A DNA stretch of 29,402 nucleotides. It comes from DASZXJ01 sp035545895. GTDB lineage: Bacteria; Planctomycetota; Phycisphaerae; Tepidisphaerales; Tepidisphaeraceae. The DNA is taken from positions 1 to 29,402 of the forward strand of contig DASZXJ010000058.1 in NCBI GenBank assembly GCA_035545895.1, in the 5' to 3' direction. Position numbers and translations under genes: made by a program. The notes under the pieces are model-generated. The model was given only the letters and a program-made list of their open reading frames with translations, was not told where the DNA came from and did no database searches. The stretch's first letter is position 1. Each line of letters starts with the position of its first letter. Shown one piece after another: positions 1 through 8,843 of the stretch.

Positions 1-231
1 GGCTTTGACCAAGTCGCGCAGCCGCCGCCGATCTCGTTCGCCAATTCGGGGCGTCGGGCCGCGGCCATGGGGCTTTGCGGCGATCGAACCGGAATCACGA
101 CGGCGACGCAACAGCTTTTGCACAAATGAGCGGCTTACCTCGAACCGATCGGCCACTTCCTGCCTCGTTTCCGTCTGTTCATCGCACGCGGTGCAAATCC
201 GCTCCCGAAGATCCAACGACAAGCCCTCCAT
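1..231 (-). CDS. IS630-family transposase, N-terminal part (runs off left edge)
   Basis: An open minus-strand frame runs from an ATG at 231 to the window edge, giving 77 residues without a stop. It begins MEGLSLDLRERI and contains a helix-turn-helix (about residues 22-42, TRQEVADRFEVSRSFVQKLL). A basic RRRRDSGSIAAKPHGRG stretch and a second Arg-rich helix follow. This is the standard DNA-binding N-terminus of IS630/Tc1-like transposases, which insert at TA dinucleotides. The DDE catalytic domain would lie to the left, outside the window, so I cannot tell whether the element is intact. No terminal inverted repeat can be assigned with only one end visible. The family call is confident; activity is unknown. 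Confidence 0.85.
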   Translation of the reverse strand, partial: MEGLSLDLRERICTACDEQTETRQEVADRFEVSRSFVQKLLRRRRDSGSIAAKPHGRGPTPRIGERDRRRLRDLVKA

Positions 232-608
232 GCCACACCTCCAACAGCAGGTGATCGGCTCAGCCTACCGCAGGATAGGTGTACAGTCATCTGAAAACCG
301 CTCTAATCTGTTGCAATCGACGAAGATTTTCGCGCATTTGCAAACATTATTGGAATCAGCCATCGAACGATTTGGTTTTACAAATACTGCCACAGCCGAA
401 ACTGTGGTCTGTGTCTTCTGGTCGGGACTTACTGCGGGATGTGAGTAGGGTTGGTTTTGGCGGGCAAGGTGGTTCCGACGGATGAGCTCATGAGCCGCCG
501 CGCGAACGATCAAATAATTTTTACCTCCCCCTCGGTTGCCCGAGGCCCACGGAGCTAAGCCCTCCGTGGGCTTTTTTTCGCGCTGGTCCCTCGATCTAAT
601 AGACCTTG
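232..608. other. Gene-free stretch between the IS630 transposase and the GH4 gene
   Basis: These 377 bases hold no reading frame with convincing protein character on either strand. The short frames at 265-513 and 279-485 are low-complexity and lack recognisable motifs. The outer end of the IS630 element probably lies in the left part (about 240-330), but its inverted repeat cannot be confirmed. The right part carries an intrinsic terminator (545-578). A 10-base palindrome (ATGAGCTCAT) sits at 482-491 and has no known role. Confidence 0.5.
545..578 (+). terminator. Strong intrinsic terminator upstream of the GH4 gene
   Basis: A perfect 10-bp stem (GCCCACGGAG at 545-554 with CTCCGTGGGC at 562-571) encloses a 7-base loop. 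Seven T residues follow immediately at 572-578. This is a textbook rho-independent terminator for plus-strand transcription. No gene ends just before it. It either terminates an unseen or disrupted upstream transcript, or acts as an attenuator in the leader of the GH4 gene, whose ATG is only 30 bases downstream. Confidence 0.85.
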
Positions 609-2027
609 ATGAGCAGTAGCACCCTTGATCGGCCGATCAATATCGTTTTTCTTGGCGCGGGCTCGATGTTTTGCCCCAATCTCTGTCGAGACATCCTGCA
701 AATTCCAGGCGCCGACCGTGGACAATTCCGATTGTGCGATCTCAATCCCGATCGACTCACCACCATGCATCAGGTGGTTGCGAAAATGATTCGCGAGACC
801 GGTCGCGAAGCCGGCTGGACCGTCTGCTCCAACACCGATCGTCGCGAAATCCTGCCCGGCGCTGATTATGCGATCTGCTGCGTCGAAGTCTCCGGCACGT
901 CCTGTGTCGATTTTGACAACGACATTCCTCTGAAATATGGCATTGACCAGTGTATCGGCGACACGCTGGGGCCGGGCGGATTGTTCAAAGGGATGCGCAC
1001 CGTGCCGGTTTTTCTGGATATATTGCGCGATCTCGCCGAACTCGCGCCCAACGCCTTTGTCCTCAATTACACCAACCCCATGAGCCTGCTGATTCTCTCG
1101 GCAGGACGGGTGTTTCCGCAGCTTCGGATCGTCGGGCTCTGTCATAGCGTGCAGGACACCAGCCATCGGCTGGCGGATTACGCAGGCGTTCCATATGACC
1201 AGATGAAATGGGAATGCGCCGGCATCAACCATCTGGCCTGGTTTACCAAGCTCAAACACCAGGGACGCGATTTGTATCAGACTGTTCTTTACGAGAAATT
1301 CGCACGAGAAATTGAGCAAGGCATCAAGGAAGCCGACGCCGGCCTGGCCAGCCACGATTCGCGGGATGACAAAAACATCGCCTGGCAGCAGACCGACCTG
1401 GTTCGCAAGGACATGTGCCTGCATTTCGGAGCTTTCATCACCGAGAGCAGCGGACATTTATCCGAATATCTCCCCTACTACCGGAAAAGCGACGCCGGCC
1501 GAAAGCTGCTCCGCACTCGCTACGATGGGGGCAGCCGGTTTTACGCAACCAATTGGCCCAACTGGCGCAAGAAGGCCGATGAGATGCGCCACCGCCTGAC
1601 CACTGGCGAAGAACCCATCAAACTCGAACGGTCCTGGGAATATGCCTCCTATATCATCGAGGCCTGCGAGAAGGATTCCCCGCTGCGAATCCATGGCAAC
1701 GTGATGAACCACGTCGCCGGCGCAGGGCAGCTCATCACCAATCTGCCGGCCGATGGTTGCGTCGAAGTCGCCTGCATGATCGATCGCAATGGAGTCCATC
1801 CAACCCGTTTCGGAAAACTCCCGCCTCAGATGGCGCATATCTGTGCAAGCAACATGGCGTTTTTCGATCTGGCTTCGACGGCCTGCATCGAAAAATCCAG
1901 GCAGGCGGCAATCCACGCGCTCATGCTTGATCCGTTGACCCAAGCCGTCCTCACGCCCGGCCAGATCAAACAAATGACCCTGGAAATGTTCGAAGCTGAA
2001 GGCGAGTTTTTACCAGGATTCACCTGA
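609..2027 (+). CDS. Glycoside hydrolase family 4 (alpha-galactosidase/alpha-glucosidase type)
   Basis: The product is a 472-residue cytoplasmic enzyme. GH4 enzymes hydrolyse glycosides by an NAD+- and metal-dependent oxidation-elimination mechanism. Visible family features are the N-terminal Rossmann motif (IVFLGAGSMF, residues 12-21), GDTLGPGGLF (117-126), NYTNPM (153-158), the metal-binding Cys in CHSVQ (178-182) and the metal-binding His in GINHLAWF (205-212). CHSVQ is the MelA-like version and differs from the CN[SV]P form of 6-phospho-glycosidases. An unphosphorylated substrate such as an alpha-galactoside is therefore likely, but exact specificity cannot be read off. The length fits the family (about 430-480). 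A TTG at 606 directly precedes the ATG at 609, and no good Shine-Dalgarno is visible for either. The nearest upstream element is the terminator at 545-578. No transporter gene is adjacent. Confidence 0.9.
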   Translation: MSSSTLDRPINIVFLGAGSMFCPNLCRDILQIPGADRGQFRLCDLNPDRLTTMHQVVAKMIRETGREAGWTVCSNTDRREILPGADYAICCVEVSGTSCVDFDNDIPLKYGIDQCIGDTLGPGGLFKGMRTVPVFLDILRDLAELAPNAFVLNYTNPMSLLILSAGRVFPQLRIVGLCHSVQDTSHRLADYAGVPYDQMKWECAGINHLAWFTKLKHQGRDLYQTVLYEKFAREIEQGIKEADAGLASHDSRDDKNIAWQQTDLVRKDMCLHFGAFITESSGHLSEYLPYYRKSDAGRKLLRTRYDGGSRFYATNWPNWRKKADEMRHRLTTGEEPIKLERSWEYASYIIEACEKDSPLRIHGNVMNHVAGAGQLITNLPADGCVEVACMIDRNGVHPTRFGKLPPQMAHICASNMAFFDLASTACIEKSRQAAIHALMLDPLTQAVLTPGQIKQMTLEMFEAEGEFLPGFT

Positions 2028-2506
2028 TGAATTCAGGTAATTCAGGCAGGCTTGGAAGCGCCATCTCCCCCATTTGCAACGTGGAATTACTGAATTCCTG
2101 TCGCAAATCCAGTTCTTTATTGACCTGGCGGGCCGCTGGTCTAGGATAAGTCCGGTAATTTATGAGATCTCTCCGCTACATGCCGCTGACCTTCATCATT
2201 GGAGCCCAGGGGTTTCCGATGTTCGTCTCATATGTTGCCGTCGTCTTGACCGTTCTTCAGATCGCACGGGTTTGCCGCAGTTAAGTTTCTTCCTCTTTTT
2301 GACCAACGTTTATATCTCAGCGCGGTCCTGCGGACTGCCGCCAAACGGAAACCGTGGCTGCGGCATTCGACCAAGGCGAACGATGCAATCGCCCCCATAG
2401 GGAGATACGACCTTATTCCATCGTTCACGAGAACGATGCCGGCAATGAAAGACGGGAATTGAGTTGGTTAATAAGAAGTCGTACTCATCCGTGGCCTGCT
2501 CTTCCG
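2028..2506. other. Intergenic region between GH4 and the end of the pilin cluster
   Basis: This 479-base stretch separates the plus-strand GH4 gene from the convergent stop of the giant GspK-like gene. It holds one possible short membrane-peptide ORF (2162-2284). A 7-bp inverted repeat (CATCGTT at 2419-2425 with AACGATG at 2432-2438) is present but has no T-run, so it is not a convincing terminator. Longer frames across the region show no protein-like composition. Confidence 0.5.
2162..2284 (+). CDS. Possible 40-residue single-span membrane peptide
   Basis: An ATG at 2162 opens a 40-codon frame ending in TAA. It reads MRSLRYMPLTFIIGAQGFPM and continues with a hydrophobic segment (FVSYVAVVLTVLQIA) and a basic end (RVCRS). 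A basic N-terminus, one strongly hydrophobic span and a basic tail are what a real small membrane protein would show. Against it, there is no well-placed ribosome-binding site (AGGA is about 15 bases away) and the frame is short enough to occur by chance. No function can be assigned. Confidence 0.35.
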   Translation: MRSLRYMPLTFIIGAQGFPMFVSYVAVVLTVLQIARVCRS

Positions 2507-5500
2507 TCAATCATTTGGCACATTGATCGCCGATGGCAGGCCCGGCGTGCTGGGCGTAACGCCGCTGCGATCCTGAATAAATGCCGCCCGCCGCTGCACC
2601 ACAAGCCGAGGTGTCGTGGTCCCCACGCCGCTCCAGCCCTGTACCTGAATATAAACCGTGAACGAATCCGAGCGGGTGGTGATCAGATTGCTGACCTTGG
2701 TCATCAGGAGATATTGCTCTTCGAAATCGTAGTGCGAATGATCTCTGTCCGTGGTGCTCAACGGAGAAAAATCTCCCTGCCCATTTCCCGGCCCATCGGC
2801 TAGGGCCGGAGGCCCGCTCCCTCCGGAGGGATTCATGATGTCGTCTTGAATTCTTTGAAAAATGTATGGGTTATAGGGATTAGGAGCCGATGTAGGGAGT
2901 TGAGTTTCCCCTGCATCCGCCGGCACACGTACTCGATATAGGTCGAATATAGTTTTGAATGGTCCGCGACCAAAGCTCGCTGGAGCAAAGCCTACATTTG
3001 AATTGTTTGGATGAGTTGTATCTCCATCGCGCCAATAAACTATTGCCTTCGCGATTTCCCCGTTATCGTCCAGTCCATTATTAACGTTCGCAGCATTTGG
3101 GACAAAGGCCGCCGATTTTCCGCCGATCGCTTGGTCGGGCGGAATAAACAGGTATCTATGTTGCCCTGCCGGCGCCCACGGAAGTGCCGCCAAAACTTTC
3201 CAAGGAGCGGTATTGATATTGATCGATCCATGGACCGGGGCCGTACTCTCACCGTATGACTTGGTGCCGCTGGCGCCCAACGGATCGCCGGCGGTCGGTT
3301 CAAGACCATTTCGAACTGGAAACTGGGCAGGATTAATTAATGGGTTAAGCGGCGTCGTGTTATTTGAGGTTGCAGGTGCCTGCGGCAGATAGTCAGATGC
3401 AGGCGATTGCACAGTCAGATAATCAAACAGCTTCTTTGCCCATGCATATCGATGAAGCGAATTAATTGTATTTGCATCCACATCGGGATCGTAATCGTTG
3501 ATGAGAATGTTCCCCGAAACGGGATCTCTAATGAGCAGCGGACAGAATCGTCCAACTTGTTCGCGAGCACCGGGTTTATCCGCTTCTGGCTGCTCGGCAC
3601 CAGCGGCGGTGTTTCCAGGAAAATCATCTTGCGGGTCCGCATCTTCTGCAAATGCCGAATCCATCGAGATACTATTCATTTCGATCAGAATGTCATTCGC
3701 TGCATTGGCAGGATCAGGAATTGTAATCGTATATGCTGCGATGAAAGGGACCTGAAGAATATCGCCATTTCGCGCAAATCCTCCAAACGGAAATTTTGGA
3801 GCCCCGCCCGAAATCGCGTTTGGTCCCGGCCAGTCCTGATTAGCCAATTGGATTGGCAGATAAGCTGGGATATGAGACTTCTGTTTGGGCTGTCCCGGCT
3901 GGGGAATAACTGTATCTCCATTGCCCAATGCGTTCCATGGATCAAAATCACCAGTGTTATTCCATGGGTTTGGCGGATAATTGGTTCCCTGGTGCCGAAT
4001 ACCCTCTCCACCCCCATCCATATAACGACCGGGATAAACACATTGCCATCTTTGTTCGTCCCCGCATGGTCGGACATAGTGCCAGGTTGTATAAATATTT
4101 GCGGTGTAATCATCGATCCCCGAGAAGTCATAGGAATCAATCGGTCTCATGGAGCTTGGGCCGACAGTTCCAGCCAATTGTTCCACAATCTGCATCTCCA
4201 AACCCATCAATGGCCTATTAAGTTGACGACCTAATACTTGGGCCAATTGGGGCACTGTCACATGAATAGCATCTGAGGGATAATTTCCTCCAGAACCTCC
4301 TAGACCAGCTTCTGGCGGTACCGTCACAATCTTTGCGGATGGATTGTTATCCAAAATCATAAACTTTCCCGCTGGAATAATTTCGCCATTAAAGGTGTGA
4401 ATCGACCGCAACATATTCGGTTGAGGTGTGCTCGTATACGCACCCGACAGTTGGCTACGGTCCAAGGTCATGATCTGATAATCTGAAGTGAGTTGAACGT
4501 CCTGATTGAACGGATTGTACAGCTCAATCATGACATATGGCTCGGTATTGTGCGGATCGGTTGGACCGGCTGGATGGCTCGCACCGCCCTGTGGATCATA
4601 AGCATTTCCGATATCCGTCCAAACAACAACTTCCGTAATAAAGGGCTGTGGCCTTACACCAAAAATGTTGATGTTGACAGCCGGCGGGGATGCCGCGTCA
4701 TTGAGCATTGTTGTGGAAATCGAACGTCGGACCTGAATGTTTGGATCGCGCAACTGTAAAGTCTGAACTGCAGCCATAGCCGAGCGCAATAGAACCATAG
4801 TTTGAGGCTCGAACCGTGCAAACATCGCATTAGTATTACGAGGGTCTCGGATAACACTTCGAAACATGCGCTGTGGGTTTGGCACATTCACACTTGGCAA
4901 TTGAGGCGCCGGGGTTCTAGGAAAGTGCATTCCAGCATACGGATCAAACGATGGAAGAGTTGGGACCTGATCAGCAAAAGGCGTAGCCGTCTGCGTGTTC
5001 TCCGACATCACGCTCCAATACGCACGCCAGAGTTCGCCGAACGAAGCGGTATTAACGTCTGTTTTCGCTGGATAAGCAGGTCGACCCTGCTTGCCGTACA
5101 AGGGGATCTTGTCGGGCTCGGTATCAGGCGTGCTCGTTGTATATTGAGCGGGAATGTTGGTGGCGGTGATCTCGCGCCGTGGTATCAGATTCGATGTTGT
5201 GCTATACGACGTGAGTAGCGCCCGCAGCGGACGCCTATACGTCGGCGATCTGGAGGGGTCATTCTTATTAATCGTAAAATGCGGCGGCGTTCCAGCTCCT
5301 TGGGTTGGAAGATTGACGCTGTCAACCACGCCATCGTAATTAAAATTATCATCAAACCAGTTTCCGATCCCGCTTCTATCCGATGGATATCGACTCTTGT
5401 ATGGAGAAGTCCAGGTTGTCGAATCAAAATCCGCCACACCTTTATAAAGAGCATCGGTCGTCAGAGCCGTGCGGAACAACCGCTCTTCAATTGGGGATCG

Positions 5501-6964
5501 TAAAATGTCGGAATTAAGCAGGGTAAAGTGGTATGAGAGCGATGTCGAATCGGGCGCGGAGAAGGGCAAATAATATTTCTTATCCTGATCCGCTCCATAG
5601 AAACCGGGGTTATCCAGGCGCCGTGATAGCTGATGCTCCATCGCATCGCCTTGAGTGACAAACTTGAAATCGCCTCGAGCAGCCAGGACCGTGTTTCCGG
5701 AAACATAGGAATCTGCAACAGGGATTTCAGAAGGCTCATTATTTGGCGGATTGTTCGCGCCCAGCGGCGCTTTATTCATGCGATATTGTTGAATCGCGGC
5801 CATTTGCGGATAATGCGCCGGGTCCGGATTTGCAATATCCGTGGCCAGCGTGTTGTCCTGGTCCATCAACAATTCACGAAGGCCGACATGCGAACGAAAT
5901 GTCCCCAAATCATTGAATGTTCCGATATTTGCCGCAGGAACGACACGGCCGAAAGTATCTACCCATTGCGGCGGACTTCCGCCGTTATTAATGCTCAAAT
6001 CTTCAACACGACTGTAGGCCGTGTTGACGTTGACTGCTGAATTATTGTCGATAATACGAACTGCGCCGTAATACGTGACCCCATCAATCTCGCCGACCGG
6101 CAATTTGAATAATCCGGAATCGGCAACGCCATCGCCATCCGCATCGCCCGCCAGCACATAATGAGCAGGCACTCCGGCATCTTCCAAAACAAACCAGGCG
6201 GGCAAATTGGTTCCGTCCTGCATGCGCACCCAATTTGGCACCATCGGAAACCACTGACCTGACGTGCCGGGCAATGTCCACCTCGGCGCGCGATCGCTGT
6301 AGGTTGGTTTTATCAATGACGTGGCAGGCGGAATAACGACCGAATGGTCGATCGTGTAGGCAGATGCAAACGGCGATTCAAACGTCGAAACATTGGGCAG
6401 TTTTCCGAGGCTCGGCCAGCCCAATGCAGCAAACAATGGGGGTGATGCTGGGTCTGCTTGATATTCATACGCCAATGGGACTCTTGGTGATAACCAGAAA
6501 TCGCCTGCGTCCTTTAGCTGTTGAAGGCGAACCAAGTCAGGAATTCCGATTCCACCACTTACACCCGCCGTAATGAGCGCATCAGGATCGACATTCACTG
6601 GCATATCCCAATGACCATAAGTAAGGGTTCCGCCGCCCTTGTAATCAAACGCTGAATCCGCCGGCAAGCGATATCCGTAAACCGGCGTGGCTCCATCATT
6701 GAACTGTCCATATAAGTCGCCGACGATTGCCGCCTTGGACATTTCCTTTACGCCTTCGACCAGCAAATCGATTTGCGTATTGGAAGTGTGCTCCTGAACC
6801 GTATAGCGATCGCTCCGTGTGCTTGAGAGAATGGCCGTGCCCATCAAAGCGAGCAGCACGACAAGCACGACGACGAGGATCAGGATCGAACCCGGCCGCA
6901 TGCGGTGCATCCGACGATGCATCCGATTCAAAAAACCAACAGAATATTGAATTGGATTTCGCAT
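2507..6964 (-). CDS. Giant GspK/PilX-like minor pseudopilin
   Basis: The product is about 1485 residues, several times a normal GspK (about 330). Near the N-terminus, RPGSILILVVVLVVLLALMG is a pilin-type hydrophobic helix without Glu at +5, as in GspK. Three 'NTA' helix-hairpin-helix-like motifs follow, as in GspK's VNVNTA repeat: VNVNTAYSRV (about 311-320), TDVNTASFGE (about 636-645) and ININTAPWKVLAALP (about 1248-1262). A DADGDG metal-binding loop lies near 274-279. Residues about 774-877 (PYVMIELYNPFNQDVQLTSD, then IPAGKFMILD) resemble a lamin-tail-like beta domain. The open frame extends to 7138. I chose the ATG at 6964 because GAGG lies 9 bases upstream; several ATGs follow. It is the last gene of the pseudopilin run, and the expected role is pseudopilus tip or export substrate selection. 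The GspK relationship is inferred from motifs and gene order. Confidence 0.7.
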   Translation of the reverse strand: MRNPIQYSVGFLNRMHRRMHRMRPGSILILVVVLVVLLALMGTAILSSTRSDRYTVQEHTSNTQIDLLVEGVKEMSKAAIVGDLYGQFNDGATPVYGYRLPADSAFDYKGGGTLTYGHWDMPVNVDPDALITAGVSGGIGIPDLVRLQQLKDAGDFWLSPRVPLAYEYQADPASPPLFAALGWPSLGKLPNVSTFESPFASAYTIDHSVVIPPATSLIKPTYSDRAPRWTLPGTSGQWFPMVPNWVRMQDGTNLPAWFVLEDAGVPAHYVLAGDADGDGVADSGLFKLPVGEIDGVTYYGAVRIIDNNSAVNVNTAYSRVEDLSINNGGSPPQWVDTFGRVVPAANIGTFNDLGTFRSHVGLRELLMDQDNTLATDIANPDPAHYPQMAAIQQYRMNKAPLGANNPPNNEPSEIPVADSYVSGNTVLAARGDFKFVTQGDAMEHQLSRRLDNPGFYGADQDKKYYLPFSAPDSTSLSYHFTLLNSDILRSPIEERLFRTALTTDALYKGVADFDSTTWTSPYKSRYPSDRSGIGNWFDDNFNYDGVVDSVNLPTQGAGTPPHFTINKNDPSRSPTYRRPLRALLTSYSTTSNLIPRREITATNIPAQYTTSTPDTEPDKIPLYGKQGRPAYPAKTDVNTASFGELWRAYWSVMSENTQTATPFADQVPTLPSFDPYAGMHFPRTPAPQLPSVNVPNPQRMFRSVIRDPRNTNAMFARFEPQTMVLLRSAMAAVQTLQLRDPNIQVRRSISTTMLNDAASPPAVNINIFGVRPQPFITEVVVWTDIGNAYDPQGGASHPAGPTDPHNTEPYVMIELYNPFNQDVQLTSDYQIMTLDRSQLSGAYTSTPQPNMLRSIHTFNGEIIPAGKFMILDNNPSAKIVTVPPEAGLGGSGGNYPSDAIHVTVPQLAQVLGRQLNRPLMGLEMQIVEQLAGTVGPSSMRPIDSYDFSGIDDYTANIYTTWHYVRPCGDEQRWQCVYPGRYMDGGGEGIRHQGTNYPPNPWNNTGDFDPWNALGNGDTVIPQPGQPKQKSHIPAYLPIQLANQDWPGPNAISGGAPKFPFGGFARNGDILQVPFIAAYTITIPDPANAANDILIEMNSISMDSAFAEDADPQDDFPGNTAAGAEQPEADKPGAREQVGRFCPLLIRDPVSGNILINDYDPDVDANTINSLHRYAWAKKLFDYLTVQSPASDYLPQAPATSNNTTPLNPLINPAQFPVRNGLEPTAGDPLGASGTKSYGESTAPVHGSININTAPWKVLAALPWAPAGQHRYLFIPPDQAIGGKSAAFVPNAANVNNGLDDNGEIAKAIVYWRDGDTTHPNNSNVGFAPASFGRGPFKTIFDLYRVRVPADAGETQLPTSAPNPYNPYIFQRIQDDIMNPSGGSGPPALADGPGNGQGDFSPLSTTDRDHSHYDFEEQYLLMTKVSNLITTRSDSFTVYIQVQGWSGVGTTTPRLVVQRRAAFIQDRSGVTPSTPGLPSAINVPND

Positions 6965-6985
6965 GACTCGTAACCTCATAACTAG

Positions 6986-7117
6986 CTGGCAGCACGCAGC
7001 GGGCGGCTGGCAGCAATACATTCCGCTCGCTGAACTGTACGTTCTGTCCATCGCCAAACAGACAACGCGCGACAGGTAGGCAGGCATGATTTCACTGCCC
7101 GCCGCCTGCTGCCTACT
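6986..7117. repeat. Inverted pair of GGCAG-type repeats between gspJ- and gspK-like genes
   Basis: A GGCAGCACGCAGCGGGCGGC copy at about 6986-7015 faces an opposite copy, CTGCCCGCCGCCTGCTGCC, at about 7094-7117. The two could fold into a large hairpin. The right copy overlaps the stop codon of the GspJ-like gene (TAG within AGTAGGCAGCAGG on the minus strand). The same low-complexity motif recurs at 9880-9911 and 10974-11007. Confidence 0.6.
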
Positions 7118-8819
7118 GAACCTTAAATACAAATTCAAAAAACTGCGTCTGACTCAGATGGCCATTCGGATCGTCCAAGCCAATGACAATACGGATCATC
7201 GACGGCCGAATGGGATCGTCCGGGCCCCAGGCGCAGGTGTAATCTCCAGGTAGCGATAGATAAGGCGGGCCGTTAACAGCTCTGGAAGCAGCCACGACAC
7301 CTGAAGCACTGTAATCTGGTTGTTCAGCCAAAGTTGAACTGGCCATTTTTTCAAAAGGCACGCTGACACCACTCCAAGCCGGTGTTCCGGAAGGAATCAA
7401 ATGAATTGTGTCCCTTAAGGGGCAAACATCGCCTTCATTTACACTGATGGTTCCATTGCCATTTGTATCGCGCGGAAAGCCGTACCAGCGAATTTGCTTG
7501 CGCTTAATTGTGGGGGTAATTGGGTCCGGGACGAGCACAAAATCAATTTCGCCATCGGTGCCTTGGCGAACGCCCTGAAAAACAGGTTTATAGCTAACGG
7601 GACTTGTCGAGCCGTCAACGCAAGCATCAAGAAGTGCTCCGTATGTTGGAGAAGCACTATCAGTATCCTGCGCTATAAAATCCCCTGCGTATTCCACGAT
7701 AAACTGCGTGCAGTTTGCGAGAAAAACCGGCACCTGTTGAGCAACGTTGTCGGGAGTGAGCCGTGCTTGGGATCCGCTCTTTAATGCAAAAGGTGACGCT
7801 TGAAATCTCCGGCCAAGCATCAATTGTTCCCACCATTCCGAACCGGCCGGTGGATTTGGATTAGCGGTGATATAGTTCTTTAGAATTGGCTTAAAGGCAA
7901 CCATGCTTGTGCCCGCCAAATCATATCGAGAAGATTCCAGTAAATAATCCGTCGCTGCGTGACCAGCATATGGGGGAAATATTCTCGATTGATACGACAA
8001 CGGGGCAAGATCAGTACCATCAACCGTGTAATGAGTTTGATGCGTTTTAATGGGCGAACCAATGGCTGCATTGCCACTTTGATCAAGAACTGTCTGTGTG
8101 GTGATGATTTCGTTACTGCTTTCATCTTCTTCGTGCAGCAGCATAGCGACTCGACCCAGTAACCATTGCGATGAATAAAAGTTGTTTGGATTTCCCGTGA
8201 AAGTAAATGCGCCGGGATTTGTTCCTGCAGAAAAAGACCCGTTGTTATCAGGTAATTTCAAATGCCCGTACCAGATCCAGGCTTCTTGCGTCGCCATATC
8301 CGCAACAAACGGCTGCACCCCGCTGGAAACGGTGCCGCCGCCCGTCATGCGGGGAAAGCGATCTCGCGCGAAAAATGAAAAAATATCCGTGCGATGGGCA
8401 CGCAAGCCGGGTTCGACAACGGAAACTGGAATCGTGCTGGAAGAATTGGCTGGATCGATATCGAGCAGCGGATTGGTTGAATCCGGCGCGCCCAATTGAT
8501 CCTTTTGATCGCGAAAAGCGGCCGTGACATATGATCGCAGCAGGATGAACGGCGCATTGGGCATGTCAGCCGCCCCAAAATCGCGCGACATGACGGCTTG
8601 AGCGCCTTGCCCATCGAGCGCGGATTGGCTGAGCGCTGCAGCAGCGCCGGTTGCGTTGCCGACGCTCTCAAACACGTAATTCACACCAAGCATGAGCAAA
8701 ACAACCAGCGCGATCGAGATCATTAACTCGATCAGGGTAAAAGCCGAATAGCGGACGATGCACAATCCACCGTTTTTTAAGCAGTTGGGCACGCCGATCC
8801 TGTTCAATTCCACGCTCAT
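7113..8819 (-). CDS. GspJ/PilW-like minor pseudopilin
   Basis: The product is 568 residues, longer than a typical GspJ (about 200) or PilW (about 350). The prepilin signal is YSA|FTLIELMISIALVVLLML, with Ala at -1, Phe at +1 and Glu at +5. The C-terminal stretch MIRIVIGLDDPNGHLSQTQF with FEFVFKV matches the final beta-strand pattern of GspJ/PilW proteins, which often read 'R(L/I)x(I/V)...DPxG...FE(Y/F)VF'. The region between is a large, mostly beta-type ectodomain of unknown fold. The ATG at 8819 has GGA six bases upstream, so the start is well supported. Its position after the GspI-like and before the GspK-like gene follows the usual H-I-J-K order. Its likely place is the pseudopilus tip complex. 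Confidence 0.75.
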   Translation of the reverse strand: MSVELNRIGVPNCLKNGGLCIVRYSAFTLIELMISIALVVLLMLGVNYVFESVGNATGAAAALSQSALDGQGAQAVMSRDFGAADMPNAPFILLRSYVTAAFRDQKDQLGAPDSTNPLLDIDPANSSSTIPVSVVEPGLRAHRTDIFSFFARDRFPRMTGGGTVSSGVQPFVADMATQEAWIWYGHLKLPDNNGSFSAGTNPGAFTFTGNPNNFYSSQWLLGRVAMLLHEEDESSNEIITTQTVLDQSGNAAIGSPIKTHQTHYTVDGTDLAPLSYQSRIFPPYAGHAATDYLLESSRYDLAGTSMVAFKPILKNYITANPNPPAGSEWWEQLMLGRRFQASPFALKSGSQARLTPDNVAQQVPVFLANCTQFIVEYAGDFIAQDTDSASPTYGALLDACVDGSTSPVSYKPVFQGVRQGTDGEIDFVLVPDPITPTIKRKQIRWYGFPRDTNGNGTISVNEGDVCPLRDTIHLIPSGTPAWSGVSVPFEKMASSTLAEQPDYSASGVVAASRAVNGPPYLSLPGDYTCAWGPDDPIRPSMIRIVIGLDDPNGHLSQTQFFEFVFKVQ

Positions 8820-8843
8820 CGTTCGTCCTTCATGGCCACTTGA

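Noticed and set aside
265..513. Minus-strand frame of 82 codons beside the IS630 gene
   Set aside because: It has no recognisable motif, no ribosome-binding site and Asn/Cys/Arg scatter typical of a chance frame.
555..1457. Long minus-strand frame of 300 codons opposite the GH4 gene
   Set aside because: It is the antisense shadow of a clear GH4 reading frame; its sequence has no family features.
6965..7138. N-terminal extension of the GspK-like frame up to 7138
   Set aside because: The added residues are encoded by the inverted GGCAG repeats and are Cys/Gln/Ala-rich; a GAGG site supports the ATG at 6964.
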